DNA of 64,000 nucleotides from Trissonchulus latispiculum (taxonomy: Eukaryota; Nematoda; Enoplea; Enoplida; Ironidae). Location of the stretch: contig JASAND010013629.1 of the NCBI GenBank assembly GCA_030248195.1, forward strand, positions 58,897-122,896, in the 5' to 3' direction. A program made the position numbers and the translations under genes. The notes beneath the pieces were generated by a model, which saw nothing but the letters and a program-made list of their open reading frames with translations, did not search any database and was not told where the DNA came from. Of the stretch, positions 9,913-21,813 are shown piece by piece (positions within the stretch are counted from its first letter, which is position 1; each line of letters starts with the position of its first letter).

Positions 9913-11867
9913 GGTGGTAGTACCACTACCGGGATTTTCTACTTAATTTTTCCATCGATGAAGCAATCTTGACAAAACATTGGATAAAGCAAAACTGGTT
10001 GACAAACTATCTTTGCGCAAAATCTTGGTGTCAGAGAACGCATAGTTGGCTAGCCACCATCGTGGCTTTGCGCATGCGCAAATGGTCAAAATTTTATTTA
10101 AGGTGGTAGTACCACTACCGGGGTGGACTTTGAACAAATACTGTGAACTAAAAGCTTAATCAATCGCTTTGAATTTTGGCATAATTGTTCTTTATTATGT
10201 TTTGCATCAGATGAGCTGATCTACGACGCTGCGGGGACTGGCTTGCTGTCTACACAATAGGAAATGTATTAAAAGCTTTAAACTTAAATATCTCCTTCAA
10301 TCCTTTATGAAATCATTTGAGAGTTTCAGTATATGGTTAGTTTACATATACGCTCAGGCCGTTTTTTTAGTTTTTCGTAAAAGTGAGTTTTCTGTTTTTT
10401 AGCGTGTTTTGAAAATTTGTAAAATTTATATCTTGCTTAATATTGCGTTTTTCCAAAAACCAAGAAAACGGCCTGAGCGTATGCTGATGCAAAACATATT
10501 TGGAAAATTTGGTCCATTTTGACTGAAGGAGTGACGAGAAAATCAAAAACAAAAATTCTGTAATTTTTCATTGTTTGCTTTGGTTTTCGAAATTTCCAAT
10601 GCTTTCAAGCAGCTGCAAAGTGCTTTCTATTAAATAATGCACATAAATAACGCAAAAGGAACCGTTAAAACCCAATAGTTTTGATTTTCGGATATACTGG
10701 TTTTACTTTACATTATGTGTGCAAACGGTCAACGTAATTGAGCAACATCAGCTATATATCAGCTATTCAGCTTCAACCGCTTGTAACTTTTGATAGAAAC
10801 CACGTACAGAAGAGATATGCACATCATTTTAAAGCTCTTTTTATGCTCTTTCACATGGCAGATTCAAATTTAGGATACAAGGCTTAAATGAAATTTTGAT
10901 TATTTCCGCATGCGCTAAGCCATGATGGTAGCTAGCAAATTATGACCTCTCAGACACCAAAATTTTATGCAAAGATAGCCTGCCAACCAAACGTGCTTCA
11001 CCACTAGTTTCGTCATGTTTGCTTCATTTATGCCATGATTAGGTCGAAAATCCCGCTAGTGGTACTACCACCTTAAGCTTCGGATATTAAATTTTACTGA
11101 ACTACGTGAAAGAGCGCAAAAAGCGCTTTAAAATGATGTGCATATCTCTTCAGTACGTGGTTTCTATCAAAAGTTACAAGCGGTTGAAGCTGAATAGCTG
11201 ATATATAGCTGATATAGCTGAATTACGTTGACCGTTTGCGCACTCAATGCAAAGCAAGAACAATTTGTCCTAAAATTCAATCAATTGTGTTTTAACGGTT
11301 GTCGTTGTGCTACTTATGTGTATTATTTAACACAAAACAGTTTGTATTGTAAATTAAAGTAAAACAGCATTGTAAATTCCCAAAACCAAAGCAAACAATG
11401 AAACGTTGCGAATTCTTTGTTTTTGATTTTCTCGTCATTGCTTCAACCAAACTTGACCAAATTTTCCAAATATGTTTAATATCTGCGTACACTCAGGCCG
11501 TTTTCTTTGTTTTTGGAAAAACGCAGTAGTAGGCAAGATATAGAATTTACAATATTTCAACATGAGCTAAAAAATCGAAAATGCACTTTTCCGAAAAACT
11601 AAAAAAACGGCCTGAGCGTATACACTAATACAGCTTACATGGAAAATTTCAAACAAATCCATAAAGGAATGTAGGAGATATTTAAATTCAAAACTTTTAA
11701 TACATTTCCTCTTGTGTAGACAGGAAGCCAGCCCCCACATCTTTGCAGGCAAGCGCATTGGATGCAAAACATGATAAAGAACAAAAGAGCCAAATTTCAA
11801 GCCGATTGATTAAGTATTTAGTTCACAGTATCTGTTCAAAGTCCACCCCGGTAGTGGTACTACCACC
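9913..11867 (-). mobile_element. TTAA element interrupted by a second copy of itself
   Basis: This element is in two pieces, 9,913-10,097 and 11,077-11,867, together about 980 bp. Its ends are inverted GGTGGTAGTACCACTACC-type repeats; the left flank is TTAA (9,909-9,912) and the right flank is TTAC (11,868-11,871), one base off. The two pieces, joined, are the reverse complement of the element at 10,102-11,072 at roughly 80 percent identity by eye. That second copy sits between them with TTAA on both sides. No coding capacity is seen. Confidence 0.75.
10102..11072 (+). mobile_element. TTAA element inserted inside an inverted relative
   Basis: A 971-bp element bounded by GGTGGTAGTACCACTACC (left) and its near-complement at 11,055-11,072 (right), with TTAA at 10,098-10,101 and 11,073-11,076. 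It lacks a transposase frame. Its own sequence has a TTAA near 10,886 at the place equivalent to where it landed in the host element, which explains the interleaved inverted repeats of this region. Confidence 0.75.
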
Positions 11868-11879
11868 TTACGTAACGTG

Positions 11880-13150
11880 TTGTCTATCTTGTAAAGTCCA
11901 ACAGTAGCATGAACTAGTTTAGTTCTATCCAGCTTGACATTTCAAAAAAGTGAATTTCTGACAAATGAAGTTCTTACTTGTGGCATGTTTCTGACTAAAG
12001 AAATTTTGACAAATGAAATTCTGACTAAAGAAAGTAGACGGTTTCTTACGTTTCAAAATTATTTCCCTTTGCTATTGCGAAAATATGACGAAAAAATGAT
12101 CACGGAAGGGATGTTTCTGTGGGGGACCTCAGCGAAATCGGAGAAAAAAATTTTTTTCGAACCATAAGGGGGATTAGACATTGTTTTTAAACTCGTGAAC
12201 TTGAATCCCAGTTCAAGTCCAAAATAAGGTCAATAATGAGTCAGAAAGTCTATAATACAGTTAAAAACGTGCATTTTTCGCACCTAAAAATACCCAAAAT
12301 TTTTGGCCGTTTTTGCGACTACCACCCCCTTCTCCCATTTGGGGGTGCCTTCCCCCCCCCAAAATTTGTGGGGGGGGGATTGAGAAAATGGCGGGGGGGG
12401 GGGCTCCAGAGGGGCCTCCCCACCCCCGCCTTACACCTATGGGCCCTGCCCTGCCCTCCTTGGCATTTTCCTACGGGGATGCAGATGTGTAATTGGTGGG
12501 GGCGGGGGGGGCATAGGTGTGTTAGGGGGGGTAACCCCCACCCCCTAAAAATTTTCAACCCCTACCTAAAGTTTTGAAAATTTTTAGCCGAAAATTCCAA
12601 ATTTTTCGAAAAATTGTTGAAAATAAGCGAAAAATTTCTAAAGTTTGCTTAAATTACGCTAAAAATCGCTAAAAATTTCTTAAAATGGAGAAAATTTTTC
12701 AGTTTTTGGACGAAAAACCGATTTTTCGGCTTTCGACGACCCCCCCTCGAAAATTTTTCTTGCCCCTCACCCCAAATTGACTTTTGGCGACTCCCCCCTC
12801 CCCCTTTTTTCGCGAAACCCCCCTCCCTACTTTTTTCAAACACCCTCCCCCACTTTTTTCGCCAGCCACACCTAGGGGACCGAGAGCCGCCAGTCGTTTT
12901 TCCAACCCCCCCCCCCCCACATTTTACCGAAAGTTAGAAGAAGAGGTAGCGAGAAGACGGACAGGGATGTACCTCAAGATTTTATGGGGTACGCAAACAA
13001 GGATTTTGGCTGCTAACTTCTAATCAGCCAAGAGATAGCTAACCAAGTTTTCGTCGTGAATATGTTAGAGTTGTAAGGCGGGTGGTGGGGGGTATAGGTG
13101 TACCTTGTACGTTGGGGCAGGGGGTAGCCGAAATTAGGGTGGGTGGGGTC
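11880..13150. repeat. Degenerate G/C-run repeats
   Basis: No gene is seen. The part at 12,170-12,300 resembles 20,860-20,990 and the reverse complement of 17,880-18,020. A segment near 12,125-12,175 matches the inverted arms at 21.3 and 23.2 kb. Runs of C or G at 12,345-12,560 and 12,740-12,930 surround CATAGGTGT-type motifs at 12,431 (minus), 12,511 and 13,091. These look like eroded copies of the same foldback elements that fill the region to 21 kb. Confidence 0.5.
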
Positions 13151-13153
13151 AGC

Positions 13154-14006
13154 ATCATAGTTTCCTTTGGGGGGGGGGTATCCCCCCAAAATTTTCGACC
13201 AAGTTTACCCCTCCTCCAGTTTTTTTGAGTTACATTCCCCCAACTTTTGGCTACTCCCCCCAACTCCCCCCATCGATTTTTGGACCCAAAAAGTTAGCAA
13301 AATTTGGTCGAAGACATTTTTTGAAAATTTTTTCTAAAATTTTGACCTAAAATCGCTTTAAAACCGTGCAAAAACACTTAAAGCGTTAAGAACAAGCTTT
13401 ATTTTGATGAAAAAAGGGCTAAATTACAGAAAATTTTGCATTTTTGGTTATTTTTCGAAATTTCTGAGGTCCGAATTCGGGGGGGGGGCGGGGCATAGGT
13501 GTACCACCTGTTTGGGTTGGGTGGGGAGTAGAAGGTCCAAATTTGGCTCGGGGGACCCCACCCAAATCCGAAATTTGGGGGAGGGGGACCATAGTTTCCC
13601 TGGAACTTTGGGTCTCGGGGGGGGTAAATCTTGGCCGAGCTCCGAAATGTGATGGGGTACCCCCCAACCCCCCCAGAATTCGGACCTCTGAAATTTCGAA
13701 AAATGGCCAAACATGCAAAATTTTCTGTAATTTAGCCCTTTTTTCATCAAAATAAGGCTTGTTCTTAACGTTTTAGGTGTTTTTGCACCGTTTTAAAGCG
13801 ATTTTAGGTCAAAATTTTAGAAAAATTTTTCAAAAAATGACCATTTTTCGACCAAATTTAGCTAACTTTTTGGGTCCAAAAATCGTTGGGGGGGGTTCGG
13901 GGGGGTAGCCAAAAGTTGGGGGAGGGTAAGTCAAAAAATCTGGGGGGGGGGGTAAATTTGGTCAAAAATTTTGGGGGGGGATCCCCCCCCCCCCAGGAAA
14001 CTATGA
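13154..14006. repeat. 0.85-kb imperfect palindrome (foldback element)
   Basis: Left and right halves are reverse complements around about 13,580. The outer ends read CATAGTTTCC on the left and GGAAACTATG on the right. Both halves contain the same ordered landmarks: a G run, AAATTTTGGTCGA-like sequence, the run ATTTTAGGTCAAAATTTTAG, AAAAAAGGGCTAAATTACAG and an AATTCGG segment. The mirrored open frames on the two strands are a consequence of the palindrome, not genes. Confidence 0.75.
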
Positions 14007-14229
14007 GGGGGACCTCCCTAAACTGTACCCAAGTTTTTTGGCTAAAAATGCTCCTTTTTCGATGTACAGTACATTAAACATACTCAAAAGCTTCTGTCAA
14101 TAGTTTTCGTATGCGAAAATAGGGCTTGAAAATTGACAAATTTGTGCTAAAATATGCCTAAATTAGCCCAGATTGTGGTTTATAATTGCGTATATTACCT
14201 TTTAATTGCTATAAATAACCATCTTTAGC

Positions 14230-14985
14230 TCTTTATACCTGATTTATAGCCATTTTTTCGAATTTTTTTCAAAAATTTTCAGAAATTGCAAAAAAAATTT
14301 TCAAAAATTTTGCAATTTTTACCTGGTTTGGACCCAATTTTAGGCGGGGAGGGGGGTTTGAGCTCGGCTCGGGGGGAGTAGTTGAGGTCAGGTAGGGGGA
14401 GGGGGGTCTGGCCTCTCCGTGGGGGGGTCTCACAGGGGGCAAACTGTAGCCTGGTACACCTATGGGCGGGGGGGGGGTTGGGGGGCAGTTTCACCGGAAA
14501 TTTTGGTTGGGGGAGGGTAAACTCCGAAAATTTGGTGGTCGACTCCCGAAGTGATGGGGAGTACCCCCCTCCAACCCCCCCCAAAATTCCGACCTCAGGA
14601 AATTCAAAAAATGGCACATAAACGCGAAATTTTCTGTACTTTAGCCCTTTTTTCATTAAAACAAGACTTGTTTTTATCGTTTTAGGCGTTTTTGCACGGT
14701 TTCAAAGCGATTCTAAGCCAAATTTGAGAAAGTTTTTTCAAAAAATGACCTTTTTTGGCAAAATTTAGCTAACTTTTTGGTCCCAAAAAGTGCTGGGGGA
14801 GGGTAACCAAAAGTGGGGGCAGGGAAAGTAAAAAATCTGGGAGGGCGTAAAGTTGGTCGAAAATTTGGGGGCGGGGGTACAAAATTTAGGTAAATCTAGG
14901 TAAATCAAAAAACCCGATCTAGGTACCTTTTTTGAGATGTCATGTGCCATTGAAAATGCAGCATCAAATGGGGAGTATATTCAGG
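14230..14985. repeat. Partial copies of the 13-kb foldback and a 75-bp dispersed repeat
   Basis: 14,625-14,880 repeats the right arm of the palindrome at 13,720-13,990 in the same orientation. A CATAGGTGTACC motif lies on the minus strand at 14,451-14,463. The part at 14,908-14,985 (around CAAAAAACCCGAT and TCATGTGCC) recurs at 18,728-18,800. No coding region is seen. Confidence 0.55.
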
Positions 14986-14989
14986 GTGC

Positions 14990-16375
14990 AAATTTGGCCC
15001 GGTTTGTAGGGAATTGATTCCAGGTTTACGATAACCAATGTATATATTTATCTATGCGTTTCAGGTTAATTATTACAGTCTCTGGTTGTATATGATTTCA
15101 TTTGGGTTCAAACATTCTCCAATTTTCCATGCATTGCTGTTTTCCAAGCCTGCAAATTTGCATATTGCACCTTGCTTTATAATTTGCAGCTTAGAAAATT
15201 CCTGTTGCATGAGAAAATTCGTATATACAACGTATACGTACTTACATGTCTGTACCACCGGATCCGACAGATTTCTTTGGGTAAGTTGTGCGACATTAAA
15301 GTCATTCAAAGTGGAGAACGCATAGAGACGCATGTCGACGTGTGTAGACGCGCGTCGACGCGTCGAATTGTATCATGCTGTTTTAACCGTTTAAACCTAA
15401 TTGTAATATATTCGTGAACGCATGCAGAAGCCTTAAATACGCGCGTTGAGTTTGATTTTTAGTGTAGAACCTGTTTCATTTCTGAATATATACAAGAAAT
15501 AAAATGTCCTCCCCAAAAGCCAAAACGCATTTCAGAGTTTCTAAAGGAATATAAGTAAACATGGAACGTGTAAAATGTTAAATATTGTCGGTTGTAAATT
15601 AGAATAAGACAAGCATGCATGTATATATTCAAGCGGGAAAAAACCCACTCGCCAATGCGGGAAAAACCCACCCTCAGTGTGGGCTTACCGGTATGAGCTA
15701 TCTATGATTTTAATAGCCTATCTTGAAGAGCATCCAAAATAACCCTGGAGGTTGTATTATTGTAGCTCCCGCTGCTTCTCTGCAAATTTTTGGAAGTTCG
15801 GGTCGGACCAAGTGCCGAAATTTGGCAAACTTTGCCGGGCCACCCTGAACTACTGGACAGCCTAGACCAGCGGATTATATATGGCCACCGGCCACCGTTT
15901 ATGGGAAACTGGAACGACCGCCATTTAAAATAACACATTCATTATATATAAAATACATTATACATGTGTATATATACAAAGAAAAACATCTACGTATACT
16001 TACCAAACTGTTGTACTTTGGCAGACTTCCAATTAATCACAAATTTAAGGATTTTTCTCATCGCATGAAAACGTTTGACCAAAGTTTGATTAAAGGACTG
16101 GAAAATGTGATGAAAAGTGCTAATGCACATCCAGCCTTTAACCAACCCACAATCAAAACGTTATAACTAACTCCTGATCTGAACCTAAAACAATAAAGGT
16201 AAATTTGTAGCAACAATAGATTTCGGCTGTTTTTCTCCCCACCAACGATGGAAAAACACACCGGCGGGGAAACTCACAGTGCTAAAATGATCCCAGATGT
16301 TCTGCAGAGCACTATATAATTAAAGGTTGTTTCATTATTTTCGGTCAACCTAAATGTATTATACAAAAATCCGGA
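14990..16375. other. Interspersed sequence without recognised genes
   Basis: I see no frame with recognisable similarity. A pair of GGGAAAAAACCCAC-like motifs lies at 15,634-15,672 and a related inverted form near 16,231-16,278, suggesting the ends of a roughly 0.6-kb element. ACG-rich short runs occur near 15,330-15,365. Confidence 0.35.
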
Positions 16376-16377
16376 GG

Positions 16378-17560
16378 GGGCATAGGTGTAACGGAGATTA
16401 GGGTGAGGAGGGAGGTTCACCCAACTTAAGTAAAGTTGGTAAACTTGGGTAAAGTTGGTCGAAAATTTTGGGGGGGGGATACCACCCCCCAACCCCCCCC
16501 CAAGGGAAACTATGGGGACGTCCATAGGTGGACAAGGGGGGGTATTTCCCCCCCCCCCTCGCCGAAGTCGCTCACAAGGGGTCACGAAATTGCTCCCACA
16601 AGGGGTAAGAAAATTGCCAAAAAAATTGGTTTTACAACCAAAATTTCCGGCTACGCCGGAATTTTTCACGTAAAATCATTATTTGTCGCTAAAAAAACTT
16701 CCAAAAACGTTGTTTTTGCTAAAAATCGCTGTTTTTCGTTAAAAAACTGCAAAAATCGCTTAAAAATCGCTTTCAAAGATGCTCATACGAAAAATTGCTG
16801 CCACAAGGGGTAACGAAATTTGCTTCCACAAGGGTCAGTGAAATATGACCACCCGTTCAGGTATGAGGACGTCCCCCCAAAAAGTTTGGGGGAGGGTTGA
16901 AAAAAGGGCTGGGCGGGCTATCCCCCCCCGCCCCGCCTTACACCTACATGAGGGGATTCCGACGGAGGATGGGGAGGGGGAGGGGTGTCTGTTGTCCAAA
17001 ACTGTCCAAAATTTTTTTGCCATTTGTGGCCATAGGTGTACCTTGAGAAATCGTTGGGGGAGGGGGTAGCCGACAGTAGGGTGGGTGGGGTCAGCCGTTT
17101 TGAGGCGGGGTTGGGTCCGGATAAATCGAATCTGGGGGGGGGGGGTAAAAAATTTTTTAGTAAAAAATTTAGAAAAAATTCGCAAATTTGCTAAAAAAGC
17201 GTTATTTCCAACTAAAAATCAAAAATGTTTCTTCATTTTTGCTCATTTATTCGAAAAAACTGGTTTTTTTGCAAAAATTTCGAATTTTTACTAACTTTGA
17301 CGCAAAATTTTCAAAATTTTGAGGGTGGGGTCGGCACTTTTCCATTTGGGGGGAGGGGTTCCCCCCCCATCCCCTCCCCCAGGTACACCTATATTTGTGG
17401 CCACTTCTTGGCCACACACCTGGGGGGGGGTGGCAAAATCTGAAATTCTGGGGGAGTCGCCAAAATTTGTCATTCTGGTGACCAAACCCCCCCCGGCCCC
17501 CACCCCACACACATCTACGACGCCCCCCCCCCAACCCCGGTAAATACACCTATGGTTGTG
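16378..17560. repeat. CATAGG-ended G/C-run repeats, including a family also found at 60.3 kb
   Basis: CATAGGTGT-type motifs occur at 16,380, 16,522, 17,031 and, on the minus strand, near 17,381 and 17,545. The unit 16,505-16,860 contains repeated CACAAGGGGT and an AAATTTCCGGC hairpin. The same unit, in reverse orientation, lies at 60,255-60,660 inside a PWP2 intron. Open frames here are low-complexity shadows of G/C runs. Confidence 0.6.
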
Positions 17561-17814
17561 ATACGCCCCTGATGCGTTTAACTAGCTAATGCAGTCACGT
17601 GACACTGTGAACCGAACAGCCAAAAGTTCCAGTTGCGTACCAGGTATTTTTAAAAGGTACACGAAAAATGAGGTGCGGTACGCGAAAGTACGCGGAATTT
17701 TGTATAGGTACACGAGCATTTGCATTTGCGTACCTCTTGAATGGCTGCTAAGTGAACGCGCATCACATTTTTGGGGTCCTCCGGCTCCGTAGTCGCGCCC
17801 ACGGCGCGAAACTT

Positions 17815-20800
17815 AGCCAAAAATGGGGTATTTTAGGGTAAATTCTGCAAATGTTTTCAAAAAAGTCCAAATTTTTGGCTTAAAGTGTTTATTATTGCGA
17901 GAAGGACACGTTTTTAACAGTTTTATGGACTTTCTGACTCAATATTGACCTTATTTTAGATTTAGAAACGTGTTGTCAATTAAGTTTTCGAGTTTAAATA
18001 AAACCGCTGTCTAATGTCAAAATTGCTTCATGGTTGAATATTTTTTGGCATTGGCAATGGCTGAAAATGGGATTTTTGGCATTGGGGGAGGTTTGGGAGG
18101 TCTAAAAAGGGGCCCCCTCCAAAATTCCGGAGGGCCCCCACCCCAACCCAAATCCCCGTTACACCTATGGGGGGAGGCGGGAAGGTACTGGGCGCCCCAT
18201 CAGAATCAGAAATCGGTTCCTCCTCACCCGCAGACTTGGGTCGCCCCCCCCCCACCAGCCGAGCTCAGACCCCGCTCCCTCCCTAAAATGGGGTCCAAGC
18301 AAGAGAAAAAATGCTAAATTTTCGCAAAATTTTTTGCAATGTTTCAAAAATTTTCTGAAAAAATTGTCTAGAAACAGTTATAAACGCTAAAAAATAGGTT
18401 TTAAAACGCAATACGAGTGGTTTTTTATTAGATTTATAGAGATGGGGGGAAAAACCCACATTTTCGGATTTTGGCTGGAACTTTTTTATTATAAGGGCTA
18501 TCTGAGAACTTTATATACCATCGTACTTGGCGTACTTAGAACTTTCTTTTAAGCCTATTTGCACTTCTCTAGGTTGTACCGTTAGAGCGGTATAATGCAA
18601 AAAGTAGCGGGGGAAAAAACCCAAATGGGGGGAAAATAAACCCACCCCTTACAGATCTTAAAAATTGTTGTATCGCAATTCTGACACTTCCAGTGTAAAA
18701 TTCAACCCTTTTTTAGTTAGTATGAACCAAAAAACCCGATATAAGTAGCTTTTTTTGAGATCTCATGTGCCGTTGAAAATGCTGCATCAACTGGCCAGTT
18801 TCATAAAGTTTAACACATAAACATAGGGCAATTTTTGAAAAATGCTAAAAATGATGTAATTTGATAAAACTTGTTATTCTATCGTGTAGAGAATGGTTTG
18901 TTATGTAGAATTGGCTGTTAAGGTGCTGGTATCGCTTTGTGTAAATTTGACCCTATAGGCTTTAATTCTTTATGAAAGTGGATGAAACTTTCCAAATATA
19001 CTATTTCGGTGCTCATTAACATTCTGGGACCAGTCCCGCATTTTTAGGTGCAAAGATAAGAAATTTTTGGTTTTTGCCATTATTCTCTCAGCACATAGTC
19101 GAGACACCAGATTGGTTGGTATGGCTGGAAAGAGGGCACAAAAATGAACATTTTTGCTTTTACAACTTTTGAGCTATCTCTAGTGGTTAAGTCAGTATAA
19201 GCAAAAAACGATTTTTGGGGTCCAAAAATGGCCGTTTTCGAGAAAATCAGTTTTTTCAAAATCACTGCCAAATCGTACGGACAATTTTGGTTTATTTATA
19301 CTCAATCGATACACCGTCCAATTGCGCGTTTTATTAATACCTATTCGCTGGAGTTTGTTGCTCTAAGCTGGAGATTTGGCCGAAAAACCATTTTGGCAAA
19401 ACTGCGATTATTTTGTTTTGAACATCGATTTCTCAAACACTACCCAATGGATTCGCGTGATTTTTGGCAGAATGAGAATTCGCACTATTGCGGAGGGACA
19501 TTTTTCTTGGTTTGAGCTAAAACATCTCCAGTTGCGAGAAAACTCAATGCAAAGTTGCAAAATTTCGTGCCACCGCACATTTAATGGATTTTCTTGTCCG
19601 TTAAGACCTGCTGAGCCAAATCCAAAAAATTGTCCCTCGGCCCACATGTCCTGTATAGGACAGCACAAGAAAATATTTTGGCCGATTCCACAGTTTTGAG
19701 AAATCGATGTTCAAAAATTTTTGGTCTGTATTCAACCTGTCAGATGTCAGTATGTCGGAAAATTTTAGCTATGTTCTGCGGATTTTTACTAGTTTCGTAC
19801 TGTCATGAGAATCTGCAGATTATAAGCTTTAAAATGATGTATAAAGCTCTTTCCAACTCACACAATTGCGAAAGTTATGGTGTTTCAAAAAATACGCACA
19901 AAAGCACTGCACAAAACGATACCAGCACCTTAAAATCCACAATTGTACCTGAATTGGGTCCTCCAGCAGCGAAATGGCACTTTTAAGGTTTTTAGCCCCT
20001 AGCTAGCCAGGTAAGCAAAATTGTCCGAATCTGACCGCATAGGATGACGCAGCGTGCTCGATAGTACCGTGCTATAGTCTCTAATTGTTTCCGTGTTGAG
20101 TTGTTAAAAAAATTTTCAAAAAAATTTGGGTGGGTTTTTTCCCCCCAAAGTGGGTTTTCCCCGCCACGTTTGGCAATGTGCCAGACTAACGGTACAGCGG
20201 ATCGGTCTAATTTTGGCTGTGTGCAAAGAGGAAGAGTTGCCATCATTGCAGATATTTGCAAAACTTTTCTAGCCCAACCCAGTCAAAAGTTATATACATC
20301 GGTCCAAACTTTTGGTAAATTTTTGGATGGTTGAACCAAAAAGTAGTTGTCATTTTCAAAATGTCATAAAATGAGCAGGAGTGAACCAAATGACTTGATC
20401 TTTGCATACATAGGTTAGAAAGAGTCGCGCTTCCTGCTGCTATGTTTTGGAGCTCATCATATCTCCAACCCATGACCCAGGAGGCCGGTGGGTTTTCCCC
20501 CCAAAAAGGGGGTGGGTTTTTTCACCCCATGGCTATATGTCGAAAATAGTCGAGTTTATGTCCAAAAAGGGCCATTTTTAGCAGAAAAAAATTTGGGCAC
20601 AGTTGGGCACAGTTTTTTGAAAATTTCCGATTTTTGAGACCCCCAAGCCAGATTTGGACTTTTTATCCATAGGTGTAACGGGGATTTGGGTTGGGGGGGC
20701 CCTCCCCCGGAATTTTGGGGGGTGACCCCCTTTTTAGACCCCCCGACCCCCCCCCAAACCTCCCCCAAAAAATTTTTCTATTTTTATGCCAAAAATCGCA

Positions 20801-21035
20801 TTTTCAGCCATTGCTAATGCCGAAAAACATGAAATCATCAAGTAATTTTAACATTAGACAGTGCTCTTAAACTCGAAAACTTGATTGCCAACATGTTTCT
20901 GAGTCCAGAATAAGGTCAATATTGAGTCTAGAAGTCCATAAAATCGTTATAAACGTGTATTTCTCGCGATAATAAACACTTTAAGCCAAAAATTTGGACT
21001 TTTTTGAAAAAGTTTGCAAAATTTGCCCTAAAAAT
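17815..21035. repeat. 3.2-kb nested inverted-repeat structure
   Basis: Outer arms at about 17,820-18,240 and 20,640-21,030 are reverse complements (about 85 percent by eye), both containing GTTACACCTATGG or its complement next to CCCAACCCAAATCCCCG. Inside them, paired GGGGAAAAACCCAC-type motifs face each other (18,441 and 18,608 on the left; 20,128 and 20,486 on the right). At the centre lies the TTAA element 18,922-19,929. No coding sequence is present. Confidence 0.65.
18922..19929. mobile_element. TTAA-flanked non-autonomous transposon, 1.0 kb
   Basis: TTAA at 18,918-18,921 and 19,930-19,933 flanks inverted ends GGTGCTGGTATCG / CGATACCAGCACC. Length (1,008 bp) and end sequence match the element at 8,904-9,908 (1,005 bp), and the interiors share scattered blocks, so they are divergent members of one family. 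No transposase frame is seen. Confidence 0.8.
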
Positions 21036-21402
21036 GCCCAATTTTTAGCAAATTAGGCGCGACTCCCCCCCCCCCAGTTGGGGGGGGGGGCGGGGGCCCC
21101 CAAAAATTCCTGGGGGGATTGGAAAAATGGCTGGGCCCCCCCAAACCCCCCCCCCCCCAATTACACCTATGTTTTTATCCCCCCCAACCCAAACAGGTGG
21201 TATACCTATGATGCGGCCCCCTCAGAGTCCAGACTTCAGAAGTCAACAGAAAACTAGAGTTTTTAGAATAAATTTTTTCAAAAATTTTTCGGCACTTATA
21301 AAGATGGGTGGGGGGACAAAAATTTTGCCTTGGTACGGTCCCCCCTTATGGTTCGAAAAATTTTTTGTCTACGATTTGGCTGAGAAGTTGCCCCCCCTAG
21401 GG

Positions 21403-21812
21403 TAAATCGAGGTCACTGATTTCAAAAATCGAATCGAGAGATTGATCCGATCAATTGATCGATCAGTAGAATCGATCGATCAAATTCGATCAAAATTTGT
21501 CTCCGATTTTCGCGAAAAGTCGCCTATAGGGTAATTCGGGGATGCTGATTTCGGATCTGCGGTTGAAATTTCTATCAGAGCTGCCAAATTCGACTTATAG
21601 ACGATTTTTAAAAAATCTGTGAAAATCGATTTTTGCGGGCGCAGGATCGATTTTCATGAAATTTCTACCGCAGATTTGGAATCAGCGCCCCCGAATTTTC
21701 GCGAAAATCGGAGACAAAAAAGTTTTTGATCGGTTTCGATTGATTTCAACTGATCGATCGATTGATCGGATCGATCTCTCGATTCGATTTTTGAAATCAG
21801 TGACCTCGATTT
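21403..21812. repeat. 410-bp GATC-rich palindrome
   Basis: The element starts TAAATCGAGGTCACTGATTT and ends with the complement of the same sequence. The arms are about 185 bp around a centre near 21,607 and contain alternating ATCGATCGAT blocks. It ends immediately before the first codons of the truncated reverse transcriptase, so it abuts the LINE 5' breakpoint. Confidence 0.8.
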
Positions 21813-21813
21813 A

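Noticed and set aside
11965..11990. ATGAAGTTC followed by a GT as PWP2 start exon
   Set aside because: The next codons do not fit the family (expected A-Y after M-K-F), and a chance match of three codons is likely.
13404..13755. Paired plus- and minus-strand genes with the same N-terminus
   Set aside because: Direct result of the palindrome at 13,154-14,006.
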